From contig NZ_VLPL01000003.1 in assembly GCF_007558725.1 (NCBI RefSeq), forward strand, positions 62,001 to 126,000: a stretch of 64,000 nucleotides of DNA, given 5' to 3'. Shown one piece after another: positions 18,946 through 27,977 of the stretch. The notes below the pieces were generated by a model, which ran no database searches, was not told where the DNA came from, and saw nothing but the letters and a program-made list of their open reading frames with translations. The first letter of the stretch is position 1. Each line of letters begins with the position of its first letter. The DNA comes from Fluviicola chungangensis (GTDB taxonomy: Bacteria; Bacteroidota; Bacteroidia; Flavobacteriales_D; Crocinitomicaceae). A program made the position numbers and the translations under genes.

Positions 18946-19671
18946 TTCAGGGTACTCAATATCCTCCTCCAGCTCGTCATCATGTTTCTTTTTCTTCTTC
19001 TTTGCTTTCTTCCATTCAAAGGTATATTCCAAAGAAAGAATATGCTCGTTGTAATTGTTCTTGGCATTGAATTTTTGACCGTAGTAATAAGTCAATCCAA
19101 TTTCATTGGATCCCGGTAAATTGAAATTCAGAGTCAAACCATAACGTACACGATTCCATGTGCGGCCAAAAGGACCGTTGGTGAGATTGTAGAAAAACTC
19201 TACGGATGCCTCAGGAGTGATTTTGGATTTGGGTTTGTCCCATTCCACGTGCGGTTTAAAACGTAAGGCCGGATCCAAATCACTTCCGCTTGAAGCAAAT
19301 CCTCCGATATACATCTGATAACGCACACGTGCTCCGAATTTGATCTGTTGTATTTTATGACGAAAGTCCGCATTGAAATTCAAACGGTGGCTGTTTTCGT
19401 AATTTCTGCGTTCGTCGTAGTTGGTCACAATCCGGTACTCGATAGAAGGCCTGAACCATTCCAGTTTAGTATATTTCAAACTTGCTTCCTGGTACAAAGT
19501 AGCCAGCTGACCGTAGTTGTTCAAACGCACATTCGTATTCAGGTTCGCTTCCAAGTGATGCTTGAGCTCGCGTTTTACACCGGCGCTAAACCAGAATTGT
19601 CCTCTCGTGCTCTGATTCCAGCCCAGAAAACCGGGTAACAGGAAAAGAGCTGCAATAATAAAAGACTTCAT
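18943..19671 (-). CDS. DUF2490 family outer-membrane protein
   Basis: A 242-residue secreted protein of the DUF2490 family, whose members are predicted outer-membrane barrels of unknown function. Signal peptide MKSFIIAALFLLPGFLGWNQ. The body shows repeated amphipathic strands, with the family-like segments FWFSAGVKRELKHHLEANLNTNVRL and RPSIEYRIVTNYDERRNYENSHR (each read in part). The C-terminal 25 residues are a Lys-then-acidic tail (KKKKHDDELEED), which is odd for a barrel and may be periplasmic. It starts directly after the stop of the upstream lipoprotein gene, so the two form an operon. Confidence 0.8.
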   Translation of the reverse strand: MKSFIIAALFLLPGFLGWNQSTRGQFWFSAGVKRELKHHLEANLNTNVRLNNYGQLATLYQEASLKYTKLEWFRPSIEYRIVTNYDERRNYENSHRLNFNADFRHKIQQIKFGARVRYQMYIGGFASSGSDLDPALRFKPHVEWDKPKSKITPEASVEFFYNLTNGPFGRTWNRVRYGLTLNFNLPGSNEIGLTYYYGQKFNAKNNYNEHILSLEYTFEWKKAKKKKKKHDDELEEDIEYPE

Positions 19672-20097
19672 TTAGTTTTTGGTTAAGGTGATAGTACCGA
19701 TATCAGCATTTTCTTTTTTGCCGATAGTTACTGTTTTACTCACCACCTCCAGTGTGTTGTAATCATCGTCGTTGTTAGGGACATTGTTTCCCGGATGGAA
19801 GATTTTGCTGTACCCGAAAATGGTATAAGTTCCCGGCTGCAGGAATTCAAATTTGAAAGACCCGTCATAAGAAACTTCAATTTTATCATCGTACATGGCA
19901 TCTCCATCCCCGTAAATAATATACAGGTCTTCTTTCGCACCGCTATAAGTTACCGTATCGGTAACAACACCGTTAATGCGCAATTTTTCATTTACGATAA
20001 CATTTCCGGAAATGGACGCACGACCACCATCGCCTTCTACCTTTTTACATGCTGAAATTGCGGAGAGAATAACAATTCCAAAAATTAGTTTTTTCAT
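19672..20097 (-). CDS. Lipoprotein with carboxypeptidase-regulatory-like fold
   Basis: A 141-residue lipoprotein (MKKLIFGIVILSAISAC lipobox). The mature part is one beta-sandwich-like domain with SISGNVIVNEKL at the start and GSFKFEFLQPGTYTIFGYS in the middle, the pattern of CarboxypepD_reg/transthyretin-like domains. No catalytic residues are expected. It is the first gene of a two-gene operon with the DUF2490 protein. The role may be structural, at the outer membrane; function unknown. Confidence 0.68.
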   Translation of the reverse strand: MKKLIFGIVILSAISACKKVEGDGGRASISGNVIVNEKLRINGVVTDTVTYSGAKEDLYIIYGDGDAMYDDKIEVSYDGSFKFEFLQPGTYTIFGYSKIFHPGNNVPNNDDDYNTLEVVSKTVTIGKKENADIGTITLTKN

Positions 20098-20266
20098 TAG
20101 TCTGGTTTTTATAGAGTCACAATATTAAGAGAATTTTAATCAAATCAGATCGTTGCAATAAGGAATTGAAAAATAAAAATGAAATTTATCAGCCACTTTT
20201 CGTGAAATATTACGTCTAATGTTTGGATTATAACAGAAAAGATTCGTAAAATTATACACTCTTTAA

Positions 20267-23200
20267 ATGAAACTACACATGAAATTGCTACCTCCCTTTA
20301 AAACGGCTTGTTTCCTGTTCCTCATTGTGCTATCAAGTACAGCGAATTCCCAGGTTGTTATCAACGAATATTCCTGTTCCAATATTAGCGGTCCGACGGA
20401 TGCTTTTGGTGAATACGAAGATTGGGTCGAATTGTACAATGCCGGGGCAGCAGCAGTCGATTTAACCGGGTATTATTTGTCTGATGACGACGGAAATCCG
20501 CAAAAATGGCAAATTCCTTCCGGATCGATAGCGGCAGGTGGATACAAAATGGTTTTTTGCAGTGGTCGGGATTTGGTTTCCGGAAACCAATACCATCCGA
20601 ATTTTAATTTGGCTCAAACTAAAAATGAATGGTTTATTTTAACGAGTCCCGCGAATGTAACTGTCGATTTTGTGGAAATTACTCAAATGACAAAACAAAA
20701 CCATTCCATTGGTCGCCAAACGAATGGATCCGCAACATGGAAATTATTTTTGACTCCAACACCGAATGCTGCGAATAGCGGTGGGGTGAATTTTTATACT
20801 CCAACTCCTGTTTTCAGTGTTGCACCGGGATTTTATCCGGGAACTCAAAACGTAGCAATTACTTGCCCGAATGGGGCTGCAACTATCCGTTATACAACAG
20901 ATGGCTCTGTGCCAACAACGGCGTCTACACTTTATTCAGGACCTGTTTCCATTACATCTACAAAAGTTCTTCGGGCAAAAGCCTTCTCAACGGATGAACC
21001 GAGTTTCACCATGTCGGGAACTTATTTCATCAATGTAAACCATACCGTTCCGGTAATTTCAGTCGGAGGGGCGGGAAGTAACTCTGTTGCAACCCTGTTA
21101 AACGGAAATGGAGGGATTACTCCGCAGGGATTCTTCGAAGTTTGGGAAGCGGATAAATCATTTGTAGATAAAGGAGAAGGTGAGTTTAACAAACACGGTA
21201 ATGACTCGTGGGCTTATGATCAGAGAGGATTTGACTTTGTAATGAAAGACCAGTTCGGGTATGACCATGAGATTGATCACCAAATCTTTCCGAATAAAAC
21301 AAGAGACCATTTTCAGCGATTGATTTTGAAAGCAGCGGCAAATGACAATTATTCTTTTGAAACCGGAGGAGCACATATCCGGGATGCGTTTGTTGCACAA
21401 CTTTCTCAAAATGCCCACCTTAAACTGGACGAGCGTACCTGGAGACCGTGTGTTGTTTATGTAAACGGTCAATATTGGGGGGTTTATGAAATTCGCGAAA
21501 AAGTGGATGACCACGATTTTACAAAATACTATGATGATCAGGACAAATACCATTTACAGTATTTAAAAACCTGGGGTTCTACTTGGGAAGAATATGGGGC
21601 GCCGAATGCAATTCCTGCATGGAACTCCCTGCGCAATTACATCAATACCAATAACATGGGAGTTGCTGCCAACTTTAATTATGTGGACAGCTTATTGAAC
21701 TGGGAGTCATTGGTAGACTATTTTGTACTCAATTCCTATGTAGTAACCCAAGACTGGTTGAACTGGAATACTGCCTGGTGGCGTGGAATGGATCCTGCCG
21801 GCGACAAAAAGAAGTGGCGCTATACCCTATGGGATATGGACGCTACATTCGGGCATTACATTAATTATACCGGAATTCCGGATCCTTCTGCCAATGCTGA
21901 TCCGTGTAACGTAGAAAACTTACCGAATCCCGGAAATCAGGGACATACGGATATTTTGGAAAAACTGATCAATGAAAACCCGGTGGTGGAACAATACTAT
22001 ATTTCCCGGTACATTGATTTGGTAAACACCCATTTTTCCTGTACCTATATGAACGCCTTACTGGATAGTATGATCAATCAAATTGCTCCGGAAATGCCTG
22101 GACAATGTACCAAATGGGGAGGAACTGTGGCAGGTTGGCAAGCTAACGTGCAGGCTTTGAGAGACTTTATCAATTTAAGATGTACAGCTCTGAATCAGGG
22201 AATGACGGATTGTTACCAGGTTACCGGTCCGAATGCAATCGTAGTAACAGTTAGCCCGGCTAGCTCGGGAGAAGTGAAGGTGAACTCCATTTGGGCACCT
22301 TCTTATCCGTGGAGCGCGAACTATTTCGGAGGAATTCAGACAAATTTAATTGCCAGACCACTCACCGGTTATGTATTCGACCATTGGGAGTATACCGCCA
22401 ATACATTGGCCTTACCAATTACTCAGGATACAAACTCCATGGATATTGCTGCCCCTGTTACAATTACAGCGGTGTTTATTGCCGACAACCCGGATTTGGA
22501 TGGAGACGGCTGTACCAATACAGATGAAATTACTGCCGGAACAGATCCGAATAATCCGGATACGGATGGCGACGGTGAGAACGATTGTGTCGAAATCGGT
22601 TCAGATCCGGCAAATCCGACAGATACGGATGGCGATGGAATTATTGACGGATTAGAATCCAGCACGGTTGATTCGGACGGTGATGGTGTGAATGACGAAA
22701 CCGACCCGGCAAATACAGATCCGTGTATTCCAAATCCGAATGCAGGTCCTTGTGATCAGGATGGCGATGGATTAACCAATTCCCAGGAAGGAACGGCAGG
22801 AACAAGTTCTACCAATCCGGATACGGACGGAGATGGAATCAATGACGGAGATGAAGTAACGAACGGGACTAATCCATTAGACCCTTGTGATCCGCCGAAT
22901 GCAACTCCGCAATGTAACATAGATACGGATGGTGATGGAATTTTAGATGGTTCGGAAGCTCAATATGGAACAGATCCGAATAATCCGGATACAGATGGCG
23001 ACGGAATCAATGACGGGGATGAGATCACGAATGGAACAGATCCGCTTGATTCATGTGATCCGAATCCGGTAGGAGAGAATTGTTTCCTTGGATTCTTTAT
23101 GCCGACAGCATTCTCTCCGAACGGGGATGGATTGAATGATTATTTGGGGCCAAGAGTAGGAAGAGATGTTGCATCCTTTACATGGTACGTTTACGATCGT

Positions 23201-23362
23201 TGGGGCAACCGGATGATCATGAGTTCGGACCCTGTATTTAAATGGGACGGAATCTTTAATGGCGTTAAAATTAATACGGGAGTATATGCTTACCAGGCTG
23301 ATGTGACTTTCACAGACGGCAGAAAGGAAAGATATACCGGTAATATTACTGTAACAAGATAA
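20267..23362 (+). CDS. Secreted multidomain protein: lamin-tail, CotH kinase, TSP3, type B T9SS domain
   Basis: A 1031-residue surface protein. After the signal peptide come a lamin-tail domain (about 30-140), a CHB_HEX_C-like domain (180-245) and a CotH-type atypical kinase domain (about 328-570; [20 protein letters not shown], then [12 protein letters not shown] with the acidic metal-binding residues). An InlB-repeat-like segment (660-742) follows, then thrombospondin type 3 calcium repeats (743-935, [12 protein letters not shown] units). It ends in a CHU_C gliding-type domain (943-1031, [13 protein letters not shown]). CotH kinases phosphorylate secreted proteins in spore formers; the target here is unknown. 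An alternative ATG at 20279 is possible. The PorP/SprF gene follows after 2 nt. Confidence 0.9.
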   Translation: MKLHMKLLPPFKTACFLFLIVLSSTANSQVVINEYSCSNISGPTDAFGEYEDWVELYNAGAAAVDLTGYYLSDDDGNPQKWQIPSGSIAAGGYKMVFCSGRDLVSGNQYHPNFNLAQTKNEWFILTSPANVTVDFVEITQMTKQNHSIGRQTNGSATWKLFLTPTPNAANSGGVNFYTPTPVFSVAPGFYPGTQNVAITCPNGAATIRYTTDGSVPTTASTLYSGPVSITSTKVLRAKAFSTDEPSFTMSGTYFINVNHTVPVISVGGAGSNSVATLLNGNGGITPQGFFEVWEADKSFVDKGEGEFNKHGNDSWAYDQRGFDFVMKDQFGYDHEIDHQIFPNKTRDHFQRLILKAAANDNYSFETGGAHIRDAFVAQLSQNAHLKLDERTWRPCVVYVNGQYWGVYEIREKVDDHDFTKYYDDQDKYHLQYLKTWGSTWEEYGAPNAIPAWNSLRNYINTNNMGVAANFNYVDSLLNWESLVDYFVLNSYVVTQDWLNWNTAWWRGMDPAGDKKKWRYTLWDMDATFGHYINYTGIPDPSANADPCNVENLPNPGNQGHTDILEKLINENPVVEQYYISRYIDLVNTHFSCTYMNALLDSMINQIAPEMPGQCTKWGGTVAGWQANVQALRDFINLRCTALNQGMTDCYQVTGPNAIVVTVSPASSGEVKVNSIWAPSYPWSANYFGGIQTNLIARPLTGYVFDHWEYTANTLALPITQDTNSMDIAAPVTITAVFIADNPDLDGDGCTNTDEITAGTDPNNPDTDGDGENDCVEIGSDPANPTDTDGDGIIDGLESSTVDSDGDGVNDETDPANTDPCIPNPNAGPCDQDGDGLTNSQEGTAGTSSTNPDTDGDGINDGDEVTNGTNPLDPCDPPNATPQCNIDTDGDGILDGSEAQYGTDPNNPDTDGDGINDGDEITNGTDPLDSCDPNPVGENCFLGFFMPTAFSPNGDGLNDYLGPRVGRDVASFTWYVYDRWGNRMIMSSDPVFKWDGIFNGVKINTGVYAYQADVTFTDGRKERYTGNITVTR

Positions 23363-23364
23363 TC

Positions 23365-24408
23365 ATGAGGGGAGGAATTTTAATGGCACTTGCATTGTTG
23401 ACAGGCTTGTCGGCAAGGGCCCAGGATTTTCATGTGACCCAAATCCTTCAGTCTCCGAATTTGCTCAATCCGGGAGCAGTTGGAGTATATGATGGCTGGG
23501 AAAGAATTGCGATCCAACAAAGAAATCAGTGGCTGGGAGGTGCTACAACTTATATGACTACAGGCATAGCAGCAGACGCAAATTTTTTTAAGAACGACAG
23601 GAAACCAAAAGCACATTTGGGAGTCGGGGTTCAGTTTTACAATGATATCGCCGGGAGTTCGGGATATGGTTTACAAACAGGCTCTGTTGCCGTGTCAGGA
23701 ATTCTTCCTGTTGGAAATGGAAGCCAACTCTCGCTTGGTATCCAGGGAGGAGTTGGGAACCGCTCAGGAAACATGTCGCGATTGCTTTATGATTCACAGT
23801 GGAATGGGAATAATGCCTACGACCCGACGATTGTGAGCGGGGAGACTCAAAGTTTGAGTTCATTTATTTACCTGGATGCTTCTGCCGGATTGTTTTATCA
23901 GTTTGATGGTGGACAAAGTACATTTGCCCGAAACAACGATATGAAGTTCCAGGTTGGTTTTGCAGGATATCATTTGAATGCACCGGCGATGCGTTTTCGT
24001 TCGGGATCGGAAGAACAACTTGCACGAAAGTATGTGGGAATGGTGAAGTATTCGATGGATATTCCCGGAACAAAGATGGCCTTTGATGCGCAATTTGCAC
24101 AATTCGTACAAGGCGGGCATTATGAATCGATCCTGGGACTAATTCTGAGAAGACGCTTTCAGGACGGAGGTAAAATCACTGGTTTGAACCAGGACGCATT
24201 TGTTGGTTTAGGAGTTTATACACGTTTAAGAGATGCTATTTCTCCGACATTACAGGTCGATTGGAGAGGATTTCATTTCGGGGTTTCTTATGACATAACA
24301 TTATCTGCCTTGAGATACGGTTACAAAGGTGGAAGTTTGGAGTTTTCGATCAGCTATACGAATCTGAATAATGCGATATTTAAAACCAGAAGAAAAGGAT
24401 TTAGATAA
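23365..24408 (+). CDS. PorP/SprF family T9SS outer-membrane protein
   Basis: A 347-residue outer-membrane barrel of the PorP/SprF family. The N-terminal signal peptide (to ARAQ) is followed by the family signature DFHVTQILQSPNLLNPGAVG, where secreted-protein partners of this type carry YxxNPAxxG-like motifs. SprF-like proteins are needed for export or attachment of the CHU_C (type B) protein encoded next to them, as shown for SprB/SprF in Flavobacterium johnsoniae. The tandem arrangement with the 1031-residue protein strongly suggests a dedicated pair. Only 2 nt separate the genes. Confidence 0.92.
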   Translation: MRGGILMALALLTGLSARAQDFHVTQILQSPNLLNPGAVGVYDGWERIAIQQRNQWLGGATTYMTTGIAADANFFKNDRKPKAHLGVGVQFYNDIAGSSGYGLQTGSVAVSGILPVGNGSQLSLGIQGGVGNRSGNMSRLLYDSQWNGNNAYDPTIVSGETQSLSSFIYLDASAGLFYQFDGGQSTFARNNDMKFQVGFAGYHLNAPAMRFRSGSEEQLARKYVGMVKYSMDIPGTKMAFDAQFAQFVQGGHYESILGLILRRRFQDGGKITGLNQDAFVGLGVYTRLRDAISPTLQVDWRGFHFGVSYDITLSALRYGYKGGSLEFSISYTNLNNAIFKTRRKGFR

Positions 24409-24555
24409 GAGTCTGCCTAGCGGATGAAGACTGAGGCGTCTCACAGGATGGAAAGGCCGAGGGAAGTAAGAGCCAAAAGCAGACACAGAGTTTCTTCCTC
24501 TCAGCTTACAAGCGATAAAAAATTCATTTGCTCAAAATCAAATAACCTCCTTGTG

Positions 24556-24591
24556 GGATAAGTGCAAGCTTATCCACCATTTACCATGGTA
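24556..24591. repeat. Dispersed 36-nt double-hairpin repeat, copy 1
   Basis: It begins GGATAAG and ends CCATGGTA, and agrees at 32 of 36 positions with 59997-60032. It contains the inverted arms GGATAA/TTATCC and a second self-complementary part TACCATGGTA. Both copies sit upstream of genes on the + strand. Confidence 0.7.
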
Positions 24592-24654
24592 TCTAATTTG
24601 AATGTTTGATTTTCTATGAGTTGTTGACAATTAATTCTCAACAAACTACAACGG

Positions 24655-24680
24655 TTTTCCATTTAAAATCAATACTTTTG
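24655..24680 (+). promoter_or_regulatory. purH promoter, TTTTCC ... TACTTTTG
   Basis: The -7 box TACTTTTG (24673-24680) fits TAnnTTTG, and a TTTTCC -33-like element lies at 24655-24660. The leader to the purH ATG is about 30 nt. Confidence 0.55.
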
Positions 24681-24713
24681 CGCCCTCGAATCAGGTTGAT
24701 TGGATAGAAAGTT

Positions 24714-26252
24714 ATGCATATGGAAAACACAAAAAAAATTACAGGAGCTTTAATTTCAGTTTATTACAAGGATGGTTTGGAACCAATTGTGCGTAAATTG
24801 CATGAAGAGAACGTAAGTATCTACTCTACCGGTGGAACACAAACGTTTATCGAAGGATTGGGAATCCCGGTTGTCCCTGTTGAATCCATGACTTCTTATC
24901 CTGAAATTTTTGGAGGACGGGTGAAAACATTGCATCCGGCAATCTTCGGGGGAATTCTGCACAGAAGAAACCTGCAAGCTGATTTGGACCAGGCAAAACA
25001 ATTCAACATTCCGGTAATCGACCTGGTGATTGTTGATTTGTACCCTTTCGAAGAAACAGTTGCTTCGGATGCGGACCACCAATCCATCATTGAAAAGATC
25101 GATATCGGAGGGATTTCATTGATTCGTGCGGCGGCAAAAAATTACAACGACGTAGTGATCATTCCTTCCGTAAATCAATATGCAGAGTTCCTGGATATAT
25201 TGAATGCGCAGGGTGCTTCTTCAACATTGGAACAAAGAAAGCAATTTGCCAAAAAAGCCTTCATGGTTTCTTCCCATTACGATACGCACATCTTCAATTA
25301 TTTTAATGATGGGGAAGAAACTCCCGTTTTCAAACAAAGTATCCTGGAAAGTCAATCACTTCGCTACGGTGAAAATCCACATCAAAAAGGATGGTTCCAT
25401 GGCGACTTCTCGGCGATGTTCGATCAGTTGCACGGGAAAGAATTGTCTTACAACAATTTACTGGACGTAGATGCCGCAGTTCAATTAATGGCTGAATTCG
25501 AAAACAACGATCCTACATTTGCAATCCTGAAACACAATAATGCGTGTGGTTTGGCAACGCGCCCAACGTTAGCACAAGCTTATGCTGACGCACTTGCCGG
25601 AGATCCTACTTCGGCTTTCGGGGGAATTTTAATTGCCAACAGGCCAATAGATGTGGCAACGGCAAGCCTGATCAATGACCTGTTTTGTGAAGTGGTGATT
25701 GCTCCTGGATTTGATGCTGATGCAGAAGAAGTACTGAAAAGTAAAAAGAACCGTATTTTATTGGTTCAAAAGAAAGTAGCATTGCCAACGCGTCAGTTCA
25801 GAACATTGTTGAATGGCGTGTTGGAGCAGGATAAAGACATGCTTTCCGAGACAGCGGCTAATTTTGAATCCAAAACAATATCAGTTCCCACTGCGCAAGA
25901 AGTAGAAGATTTAATTTTTGCGAACAAGTTGGTTAAACATACCAAATCCAATACGATTGTTTTGGCTAAAAATGGTCAGCTGCTTGCAAGTGGAACCGGT
26001 CAAACATCTCGTGTAGATGCATTGCGTCACGCAATTGAAAAAGCAAAATCATTTGGCTTTGATTTGAAAGGAGCGGTGATGGCATCAGATGCTTTTTTCC
26101 CTTTCCCGGATTGCGTTGAAATGGCTCATCACGCAGGAATTACGGCAGTAGTTCAACCGGGTGGTTCCATTAAAGATGAATTGTCGATCGATTACTGCAA
26201 TGCAAATGGAGTTGCGATGGTGTTTACAGGGAACCGGCATTTTAAACATTGA
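24714..26252 (+). CDS. purH: Bifunctional AICAR formyltransferase / IMP cyclohydrolase
   Basis: Catalyses the last two steps of de novo IMP synthesis. The 512 residues show the N-terminal MGS-like cyclohydrolase domain (ALISVYYKDGLEPIVRKL, STGGTQTFIEGLG, SYPEIFGGRVKTLHP) and the AICAR transformylase domain (SLRYGENPHQKGW, LKHNNACGLA, DPTSAFGG). The C-terminus has ASDAFFPFPDCVEMAHHAGI and VQPGGSIKDELSI, both highly conserved. Two in-frame ATGs lie 6 nt apart (24714 and 24720); either could be used. The gene has its own promoter and is closed by a strong terminator. Together with purN at 30989 it provides formyl-transfer steps of purine synthesis. Confidence 0.96.
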   Translation: MHMENTKKITGALISVYYKDGLEPIVRKLHEENVSIYSTGGTQTFIEGLGIPVVPVESMTSYPEIFGGRVKTLHPAIFGGILHRRNLQADLDQAKQFNIPVIDLVIVDLYPFEETVASDADHQSIIEKIDIGGISLIRAAAKNYNDVVIIPSVNQYAEFLDILNAQGASSTLEQRKQFAKKAFMVSSHYDTHIFNYFNDGEETPVFKQSILESQSLRYGENPHQKGWFHGDFSAMFDQLHGKELSYNNLLDVDAAVQLMAEFENNDPTFAILKHNNACGLATRPTLAQAYADALAGDPTSAFGGILIANRPIDVATASLINDLFCEVVIAPGFDADAEEVLKSKKNRILLVQKKVALPTRQFRTLLNGVLEQDKDMLSETAANFESKTISVPTAQEVEDLIFANKLVKHTKSNTIVLAKNGQLLASGTGQTSRVDALRHAIEKAKSFGFDLKGAVMASDAFFPFPDCVEMAHHAGITAVVQPGGSIKDELSIDYCNANGVAMVFTGNRHFKH

Positions 26253-26276
26253 TAAAACGTACAATCATTCGAATGG

Positions 26277-26300
26277 AAGGGGCCGGAAGGCCCCTTTTTT
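26277..26300 (+). terminator. Rho-independent terminator of purH
   Basis: GGGGCC-GGAA-GGCCCC stem-loop followed by six T, beginning about 27 nt after the purH stop. Confidence 0.85.
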
Positions 26301-26478
26301 GTTGATAAAAAACGGGCTCTTCTGTTATTTTCACAGGAACTTAACAAATTGTGAATCTGTGGAGTATAAAATCCAATGTATGTTCGTTGATTTTTGATTA
26401 AAAACAACATTTTAATCATTAAAAACCACCATTCATCCTTTTTAACTTAAATTTTAGGTTTATTAGGAAACCAAGCAA

Positions 26479-26486
26479 TACCTTTG
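26479..26486 (+). promoter_or_regulatory. -7 box TACCTTTG
   Basis: Matches TAnnTTTG, 43 nt before the ATG at 26530, in the 277-nt gap after purH. Confidence 0.5.
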
Positions 26487-26529
26487 CAGCCTGAAACTTT
26501 TTACAACAACAACTTAATTGATTCTTGCG

Positions 26530-27747
26530 ATGAAACCAATTCTGCTAATTCTATTAGCCTTATCCACCCATTCCTTATTTTCTCAATCCCAATACAAAAT
26601 CAGTTTAACTGCTGCGGGGTCAGACAGTAAAGCATACCTTTCGACGATTGAGAACTTTATTCCGGATACCTATGCTCGTTTGACTGAGGATAACCTTATT
26701 CAATTCAGTGCAACAACTAATTATTCGGTGAGTTACGTAGATTCCATTTGCAGAATTGCCGGAATTCCCTTTGGAAACATTGTTAAGTCAAAAGGACCTG
26801 TCCAATTCCCGGAAAAAGTTGGAGGGACCAATTGCGGAACGTCAGAACAAATTTGCAGCAATACTTCCCTTCCGGGAAACAGTTCCGGGTTTGGAATTCA
26901 GGAACTGACCGGTACAAACAGTGGCTGTTTGAATGTGGAACACCAATCTTCCTGGTACTATATCAACGTCGAGACCGGAGGATCGCTTTCGTTCCGGATT
27001 AATCCAAATTCCAACTCGGATTATGATTTTGCTGTTTGGGGACCATTTACATCAGCAAATGCTGCGGCGAATTGTCCGCCGATTTCCGGGCCTGTTCGAT
27101 GTTCTTATGCGCAGGGTAACGGAAATACGGGAATGCGTGTAGGTGAATCGGACAATAGTGAAAGCCAATATGGAGACAGGTGGGTGAATGCATTGAATGT
27201 AAACGCAAATCAAATTTACATCTTGCTGATTGACAATTACAGTGCCTCGGGCGTTGGTTATACGTTTGATTTTAGTTGGGGAGGAAATTCCACGACAGCT
27301 GTAATCGGTTGTACTCCGGTTATTCTTCCGGTAGAATTGACTGCTTTCAGCGGAGCATTTTCGTCCGGCGCAAATGTGTTAAGATGGTCGACGGAAACAG
27401 AAAATGACAACGATTATTTCCAAGTGGAATGGACAACGGATCCTGCAGCGGATGTTTGGGAGAAAATTGACCTGATAGATGGTGCCGGAAATAGTGAATC
27501 GCCAATCGATTACGCTATGAATATATACAATTATACCCGAAACACGATCAATTATTACCGCTTGAAGCAAGTAGACATGAATGGTCAGGTGCGCACTTAT
27601 CCTGCTGTGGTTTCCATTGATAACCGTCTGAAGGACGAAAAATTGGTAAAAGTTGTCAATCTTTTTGGACAGGAAGTTTCAGAGTCTGAAAAAGGATTGG
27701 TGATTTATGTTTATGATGACGGAACAACTGAGAAGCGGGTCAATTAA
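26530..27747 (+). CDS. Secreted protein with short T9SS-like C-terminus, function unknown
   Basis: A 405-residue secreted protein. Start set to the ATG at 26530, which opens the signal peptide MKPILLILLALSTHSLFSQ; a TTG four codons earlier is less likely. The central part has Cys pairs and a beta-rich domain (SSWYYINVETGGSLSFRI, YDFAVWGPF, IYILLIDNYSASG). This resembles the adhesion or PPC-like beta-sandwiches common in Bacteroidota surface proteins. The C-terminal third has the widespread motif ILPVELTAFSG ... YYRLKQVDMNG. The final stretch (VVNLFGQEV ... YVYDDGTTEKRVN) is like the second half of a sorting domain but ends early. No catalytic signature. It lies alone between purH and mreB. 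Confidence 0.65.
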   Translation: MKPILLILLALSTHSLFSQSQYKISLTAAGSDSKAYLSTIENFIPDTYARLTEDNLIQFSATTNYSVSYVDSICRIAGIPFGNIVKSKGPVQFPEKVGGTNCGTSEQICSNTSLPGNSSGFGIQELTGTNSGCLNVEHQSSWYYINVETGGSLSFRINPNSNSDYDFAVWGPFTSANAAANCPPISGPVRCSYAQGNGNTGMRVGESDNSESQYGDRWVNALNVNANQIYILLIDNYSASGVGYTFDFSWGGNSTTAVIGCTPVILPVELTAFSGAFSSGANVLRWSTETENDNDYFQVEWTTDPAADVWEKIDLIDGAGNSESPIDYAMNIYNYTRNTINYYRLKQVDMNGQVRTYPAVVSIDNRLKDEKLVKVVNLFGQEVSESEKGLVIYVYDDGTTEKRVN

Positions 27748-27764
27748 TAAAGAATAAAATCGGG

Positions 27765-27802
27765 ACTAACAAAGGGTGAAAATTTTTTCATCCCTTGTTA
27801 GT
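27765..27802 (+). terminator. Hairpin terminator before mreB
   Basis: The arms ACTAACAAAGGGTGAA and TTCATCCCTTGTTAGT are almost fully complementary, 18 nt after the stop of the secreted-protein gene. Confidence 0.65.
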
Positions 27803-27911
27803 TTACCTTGTTTTTCAAAAACTTAGATTGATTTCAAGTTTGATCTGTTGAAATCATTCCTTCTTTCTGCAAATTCGAATGGAGTTTTAAGAATATTTCG
27901 ATTATTTAATC

Positions 27912-27919
27912 TAATTTTG
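27912..27919 (+). promoter_or_regulatory. -7 box TAATTTTG for mreB
   Basis: Matches TAnnTTTG, about 58 nt before the mreB ATG. The leader it would produce carries two Shine-Dalgarno-like stretches. Confidence 0.5.
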
Positions 27920-27944
27920 TAACACTTTCCAAGATTTTACGAAT

Positions 27945-27969
27945 AAGGAGGGGAAAACGCAAAAAGGAG
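27945..27969 (+). promoter_or_regulatory. Two Shine-Dalgarno-like sites in the mreB leader
   Basis: AAGGAGGGG at 27945-27953 and AAGGAG at 27964-27969, the latter 8 nt before the ATG. Strong SD motifs are rare in Flavobacteriia, whose ribosomes generally do not rely on them, so this leader stands out. Confidence 0.55.
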
Positions 27970-27977
27970 CGCGCTAG

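Larger units (their letters stand above)
24409..24713. other. Intergenic region before purH (305 nt)
   Basis: Contents, left to right. A GC-richer stretch at 24409-24495 has complementary ends (GTCTGC/GCAGAC) and inner hairpins such as TGAG/CTCA; it may be a structured RNA or a decayed leader. The dispersed repeat copy lies at 24556-24591. An inverted repeat TTGTTGA/TCAACAA lies at 24621-24644. The purH promoter is at 24655-24680. No coding potential is seen. Confidence 0.5.
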
